This document shows positions 42,705 through 45,910 of a stretch of 45,910 nucleotides of DNA, one piece after another. The notes under the pieces were generated by a model. That model was given only the letters and a program-made list of their open reading frames with translations, did not search any database and had not been told where the DNA came from. The position numbers were made by a program, and so were the translations under genes. The DNA is from Craterilacuibacter sp. RT1T (lineage in GTDB: Bacteria > Pseudomonadota > Gammaproteobacteria > Burkholderiales > Chromobacteriaceae), in assembly GCF_023502145.1 (NCBI RefSeq), contig NZ_JAMFLI010000015.1:1-45910 (forward strand), written 5' to 3'. Each line of letters opens with the position of its first letter. Within the stretch, counting starts at the first letter, position 1.

Positions 42705-44375
42705 ATGAGCAGGCTTGATTTCCTTTCTTTTGGTGCCGGCAAGAAAAACCCGGCAGGTCCCTTTTCCGACGGAAAAAATGCCGCGCAGTGGTTGCAGCAG
42801 TTGCTTGATGAGCATGGTGCTGCTGCACATCAAATATTGTGTGATGAACTGACGCGCTTTAATGAGGCTGGGCAGGCTCACCCGCATGATGCCGACACCT
42901 TAGAGGCTTTGCTGGTATTGAACCGTCTGTCCCAGCACTTGCAATCGCAGTTGCGCACTCAGTATTTGATGAGTGCCCGCATGCCTAAAGTGATGGAGTC
43001 ACAGCTGCGCAATCAGATGTTGCACTACAGTCAGCTATTTTGTACCGCTTATCAGCGCTTTCTAGTCATCGAGATGAAGGACGATGAGGGTATTCGGGCC
43101 TTATTGCCGGAAGCTATGGCGTGCATGATGCATTATCAGGCCGAGCATGCTTTGTGGCTGTATTTCCGCCATTTCTCGCCAGACAAGGTGTTCTGGACCA
43201 ATGTGCATCAGCTATATCGGCTAGCCGAAACGCGTGGCATGGCGATTGCACCAGTCTTGCTATTTGGTCAAGAGATTGGAACGACGGTTCAGGATCAATA
43301 CCTGGTGCTGTTGTTGGTCTCTTTGCTCGGTAGTGGTAATTTGCAACCACGGCAGATCAATATGGCTTATATGCTGGCGCAGCGCTTAAGTAGCTATGTC
43401 AGCCTTGTTGCCGAAAATACGGGTGAGCTTAGTTTTTGCGTGAATCTTGCCCTAGGCTTGCCTCCTGGGCGTCCTTCTGCCGGCAATATTCCGACGATGC
43501 GTTATTGGGGAACTTCGGCGCTGATTGAACAAATCAATACCTGGCTGATTATGCTTGATAGCAGCCAGATGCCGGAGGAGCTGAAATCCCTGCGCGAGCC
43601 AGGTCTGGATGCGGCTTTATTGCGCTATTTGCAGCGTGAGTGGGCATCGCAGCCTTATCGCTTTGAACGTGCCGAGCGTTTGCCTGTTACCGGGAAAATG
43701 CTGGAACTCGCTTACCGTTTGCCTTTGTTGCATAAACTGGTTCGCGAACCCGATGAGAAAAAGTATGCCGACAAGGCGGCTTCGTCTTCCGATGAAATGG
43801 CCGAGATCCGGATTTATGGTTTTGTTACCAGTCGTAGCAGGCCTTCTGCATCGGTGAGTCGGGAGGGGGCAGAGTCGAAAGAAGTCTTGCCGCAGTGTCT
43901 TGTCGACAATCAAAGCGCAAGCGGCTTGGGCGTTTCTCTGGCCACGATAGGTAATGAGTGGGTTTCGATTGGTGGTTTGCTGGGTTTTCGGAGTGGAAGC
44001 GAGGCTTTATGGAGCCTGGGCATCATGCGCCGGATTAACCGGCCAAGCGCCGAAAAAATCTATCTTGGGGTGGAAATCCTGTCGGAACGCCCGGTTGCCG
44101 CTTCTATCCGCCCGGAAGGCAGTGCCATGCCCGAGTTGCCGGCTGAGAGGATGTGGTTGGGTGGGGAAATTGCCTTGTTTGTGCCCTGCGTGCGCGAGGG
44201 ACGCAAGATTAACGCCATGGTGCTTTCCATATCGTCCTATTCGCTGGGAAAGCAGTTTTATATGACGGCGCGGGGCAAGCATTTTTTGGTGGCACTGGGC
44301 AAAATGCAGGAAAGAGGCAGTGACTGGTGCTTATGCGAGATCGAGTTGATCAGACAGCTAGAGGCACTACCTTAA
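42705..44375 (+). CDS. Uncharacterised 556-residue protein with a PilZ-like C-terminal motif
   Basis: A cytoplasmic, mostly helical protein (about 1-360) with no membrane segments that I can see, followed by a beta-rich C-terminal region. DNQSASGLGV (Asp401 onward) matches the D-x-S-x-x-G half of the PilZ c-di-GMP motif, and SRSRPSASVSR about 20-30 residues earlier could supply the RxxxR half. A bacterial c-di-GMP effector is therefore possible but unproven. The start at 42705 (MSRLDFLSFGAGKKNPAG) is chosen over the longer frame to 42600, whose extra 35 residues overlap the likely promoter. It is monocistronic, between the H-NS terminator and a convergent terminator. Confidence 0.6.
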   Translation: MSRLDFLSFGAGKKNPAGPFSDGKNAAQWLQQLLDEHGAAAHQILCDELTRFNEAGQAHPHDADTLEALLVLNRLSQHLQSQLRTQYLMSARMPKVMESQLRNQMLHYSQLFCTAYQRFLVIEMKDDEGIRALLPEAMACMMHYQAEHALWLYFRHFSPDKVFWTNVHQLYRLAETRGMAIAPVLLFGQEIGTTVQDQYLVLLLVSLLGSGNLQPRQINMAYMLAQRLSSYVSLVAENTGELSFCVNLALGLPPGRPSAGNIPTMRYWGTSALIEQINTWLIMLDSSQMPEELKSLREPGLDAALLRYLQREWASQPYRFERAERLPVTGKMLELAYRLPLLHKLVREPDEKKYADKAASSSDEMAEIRIYGFVTSRSRPSASVSREGAESKEVLPQCLVDNQSASGLGVSLATIGNEWVSIGGLLGFRSGSEALWSLGIMRRINRPSAEKIYLGVEILSERPVAASIRPEGSAMPELPAERMWLGGEIALFVPCVREGRKINAMVLSISSYSLGKQFYMTARGKHFLVALGKMQERGSDWCLCEIELIRQLEALP

Positions 44376-44422
44376 ATTGTTGGCCGGAAAACATGGCCGG
44401 CCGGAATAAAGTCGGCTTGATC

Positions 44423-44458
44423 ATGAAATCTGCTTGCCTTATGGCAGGCAGATTTCAT
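44423..44458. terminator. Hairpin terminator between convergent genes
   Basis: ATGAAATCTGCTTGCC (44423-44438) pairs with GGCAGGCAGATTTCAT (44443-44458) with one G-T pair and a 4-nt loop. The T-run is short. It lies between the 556-residue gene and the minus-strand small gene. Confidence 0.75.
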
Positions 44459-44475
44459 TTGAGCCTCTGCTTTGA

Positions 44476-44664
44476 TTAGTAGGCGCTGAGGTAGGCATCT
44501 GCCGGATATAGCGCGCTTTCCATGCCGCTATGCGAGCGGAAGGTGACTTCGACCCGACGGCCGGCGGGCTGGACATTCACCACTTCAAAGTGCTGGATGT
44601 CGCCATTGTTTTTGCGTTCGCTGATCCGAAGGCCGGCTTTCAATTCGCTGATTTTCATCATCAT
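44476..44664 (-). CDS. Small uncharacterised 62-residue protein
   Basis: A small soluble protein starting MMMKISELKAGLRISERK. Its alternating hydrophobic pattern (FEVVNVQPAGRRVEVTFRS, then SGMESALYPADAYLSAY) suggests a small beta barrel, perhaps SH3- or KOW-like. Three consecutive ATGs make the exact start uncertain, and the ribosome-binding site (AAGAAAG) is weak. The reading frame on the opposite strand is a shadow. Support for a real gene is its placement beside a convergent terminator, an AT-rich leader and normal amino-acid composition. No function is proposed. Confidence 0.5.
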   Translation of the reverse strand: MMMKISELKAGLRISERKNNGDIQHFEVVNVQPAGRRVEVTFRSHSGMESALYPADAYLSAY

Positions 44665-45055
44665 AATAATATTTTCTTTCTTGTCGGTTTCCTGCCGTCC
44701 GGCTTATGCCGGATTTGCCGATTATCTGTGACTGCCAATAGTGTCAATGTGCGGTATTCAACCGATAGCAGAAGGCCAGAGTCGGGCCTGAATGGTGTAA
44801 AGCAGGATAGTATTTATAAAAAATGGAAGCGTGTCGTGCAGGCAAAGCTGCCGGACGTAAACATCAAGGAAGACCGGAAATACAATGAAGTGCCGCTTGG
44901 AAGGGGACTACGATGAACTGCTGGAGTCTGCTGCTTGAAATCTTGCTTTAGGGGTTTATACCGGCTTGCTCCTGGCGGGTCAAGCGGTTTTTGTCTGATA
45001 CGTTAAAGAAACGGCGCTTAAACTGTAGTCTTTATGCCTGCAGAAAAGAGCCTTC
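44665..45055. other. 391-bp region without a confident gene
   Basis: The left end should hold the promoter of the minus-strand small gene (AT-rich, 44655-44700). A GTG-initiated frame of 55 codons (44749-44916) and a 12-codon ATG frame near 44913 were seen, but neither has a ribosome-binding site or recognisable sequence. The last 50 nt would hold the promoter of the SDR gene. No repeat or RNA structure stood out. Confidence 0.5.
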
Positions 45056-45700
45056 GTGCAAACCGTTTTAATTTTGGGCGCCAGCGGCGCGGTTGGCCAA
45101 CAGCTACTGGCACAGGCCTTGATTCACCCCGGTGTTGCCCATGTGGTCGCCCCGACGCGGCGGCCGTTGCCCGCGCATCCTCTCCTGCATAATCCCATTG
45201 TTGATTTTGCCGCCTTGCCCGAGAGTGCCACATGGTGGCGGGCCGATGCCGTTTTGTGTGCGCTGGGTACGACCCGCAAACAGGCCGGTTCCGCCGCCGC
45301 CTTTTACCGGGTCGATCACGATTATGTGCTGGCGGCTGCGCGTTTGGCGCATGCTGCGGGCACGCCCACTTTTGTGCTCAATTCTTCATTGGGCGCAGAT
45401 GAAAAATCATACGGCTGGTATCTCAAGACCAAGGGCGAGACCGAGCGCGACCTGTCGGCGCTGGGCTTTGCTTCGCTGACATGGGTGCGCCCATCCTTGC
45501 TTGATGCCGGCACCCGGGCCGATTTTCGTCTGGGGGAGGAGGTCGGGCTATGGCTGAACCGTTATTTGGGCGGCTTGCTGCCAAGGGCATGGCGCGCAGT
45601 TGCCGTCGCCGATGTGGCGAAGGCGATGCTGGATGCGGCGCTTGCGCCGGTGCCGGGTATCAGGGTCATTGCGTCAAGCGAGATTGCCGGCTCGCAGTGA
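45056..45700 (+). CDS. Atypical short-chain dehydrogenase, NAD(P)-binding (HTATIP2/TIP30-like)
   Basis: A 214-residue Rossmann-fold protein with the nucleotide-binding start VLILGASGAVGQQLLAQALI, followed by TRRPLP. A conserved LCALGTTRKQAGSAAAFYRV segment binds cofactor in this family. The Tyr-x-x-x-Lys in GWYLKTKGETERDL, followed by WVRPSLL, is the atypical SDR pattern. The predicted start is a GTG at 45056 with AAAGAG upstream. Substrate and physiological role are unknown. Confidence 0.85.
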   Translation: MQTVLILGASGAVGQQLLAQALIHPGVAHVVAPTRRPLPAHPLLHNPIVDFAALPESATWWRADAVLCALGTTRKQAGSAAAFYRVDHDYVLAAARLAHAAGTPTFVLNSSLGADEKSYGWYLKTKGETERDLSALGFASLTWVRPSLLDAGTRADFRLGEEVGLWLNRYLGGLLPRAWRAVAVADVAKAMLDAALAPVPGIRVIASSEIAGSQ

Positions 45701-45910
45701 AGGAATTGGTGCAAGGTGCTCGGACTCCACCTTGCGTGAGTCATCCTGCCGGATGGCAGGAATTTAGCAGCGGCATGTGAATGGCCGATGAAGTGTGTGT
45801 GACCGTTATATGAAATGGCTGTGTGGATATATATATTTTTTGCCTTCCGGTTTATCTTGTCCCATCCGCCTATACTCGGGCAGCACCTGCATTTGCAGGC
45901 GCTTATAAGG
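45701..45910. other. Terminal 210 bp without a gene
   Basis: I see no coding region. CCTGCATTTGCAGG near 45888-45901 is a short palindrome that may belong to the promoter or leader of a gene beyond the window. Confidence 0.4.

Noticed and set aside
44749-44916. GTG-initiated 55-codon frame (VRYSTDSRRPESG)
   Set aside because: It has no ribosome-binding site and no recognisable family. It may be a degraded remnant, but the sequence does not show this.

Overview
The window is a chromosomal segment of a flagellated, Gram-negative betaproteobacterium. The gene set (fliE to fliR, FlgP/FlgT, a pepP-ubiH-ubiI run, a short H-NS protein, YgfZ, MscL) and protein style suggest Neisseriales, perhaps the Chromobacteriaceae. 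That placement is inference from protein resemblance only. Most genes lie on the + strand and are tightly packed. There is no phage, insertion sequence with a transposase, or CRISPR array.

Layout. (1) 1-5.4 kb is a sensory and uptake block: a GntR/FCD regulator, a convergent orphan LivK-type binding protein, and a divergent PAS histidine kinase with its FixJ-type response regulator. (2) 5.5-7.6 kb holds flgP-flgT, the outer-membrane flagellar ring genes, behind a clear sigma-28 promoter. (3) 7.6-11.4 kb holds a Fur-boxed ferric iron ABC importer; a hairpin separates the binding protein from the permease and ATPase genes. (4) 11.4-14.6 kb holds a striking GGGANTN heptamer repeat block, a PBP7-type peptidase and uvrB. 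(5) 14.6-27.9 kb is the flagellar basal-body and export cluster: a catalytic-only CheB, an FlrC/FleR-type sigma-54 activator, then fliE, F, G, H, I, J, a repeat element, fliK behind a sigma-54 promoter, and fliL, M, N, O, P, Q, R. (6) 28-34.6 kb is housekeeping: yebC, a VanZ-like protein, pepP, ubiH, ubiI-like, dsbC, a TonB-like protein and an acyl-CoA-binding protein. (7) 34.7-39.4 kb holds a P-type ATPase and a chemoreceptor with a sensor domain after its signalling domain. (8) 39.4-42.6 kb holds a GDT1/TMEM165-family Mn exporter under a yybP-ykoY riboswitch, an mscL with a C-terminal zinc ribbon, tRNA-Asn, ygfZ and an H-NS-like gene. (9) 42.7-45.9 kb holds a 556-residue protein with a PilZ-like motif, a 62-residue protein and an atypical SDR.

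How the parts connect. The flagellar regulation is consistent within the window: a sigma-54 activator is encoded at 15.4 kb, a canonical -24/-12 promoter precedes fliK, and a sigma-28 promoter drives the late ring genes. Metal homeostasis recurs, with Fur-controlled iron uptake, Mn-riboswitch-controlled export and a P2-like cation ATPase. The best candidates for something new are the binding-protein/kinase pair (possibly LuxP/LuxQ-like), the CheB domain sitting where a flagellar kinase gene is usually found, the mirrored heptamer arrays between convergent genes, and the zinc-ribbon MscL.
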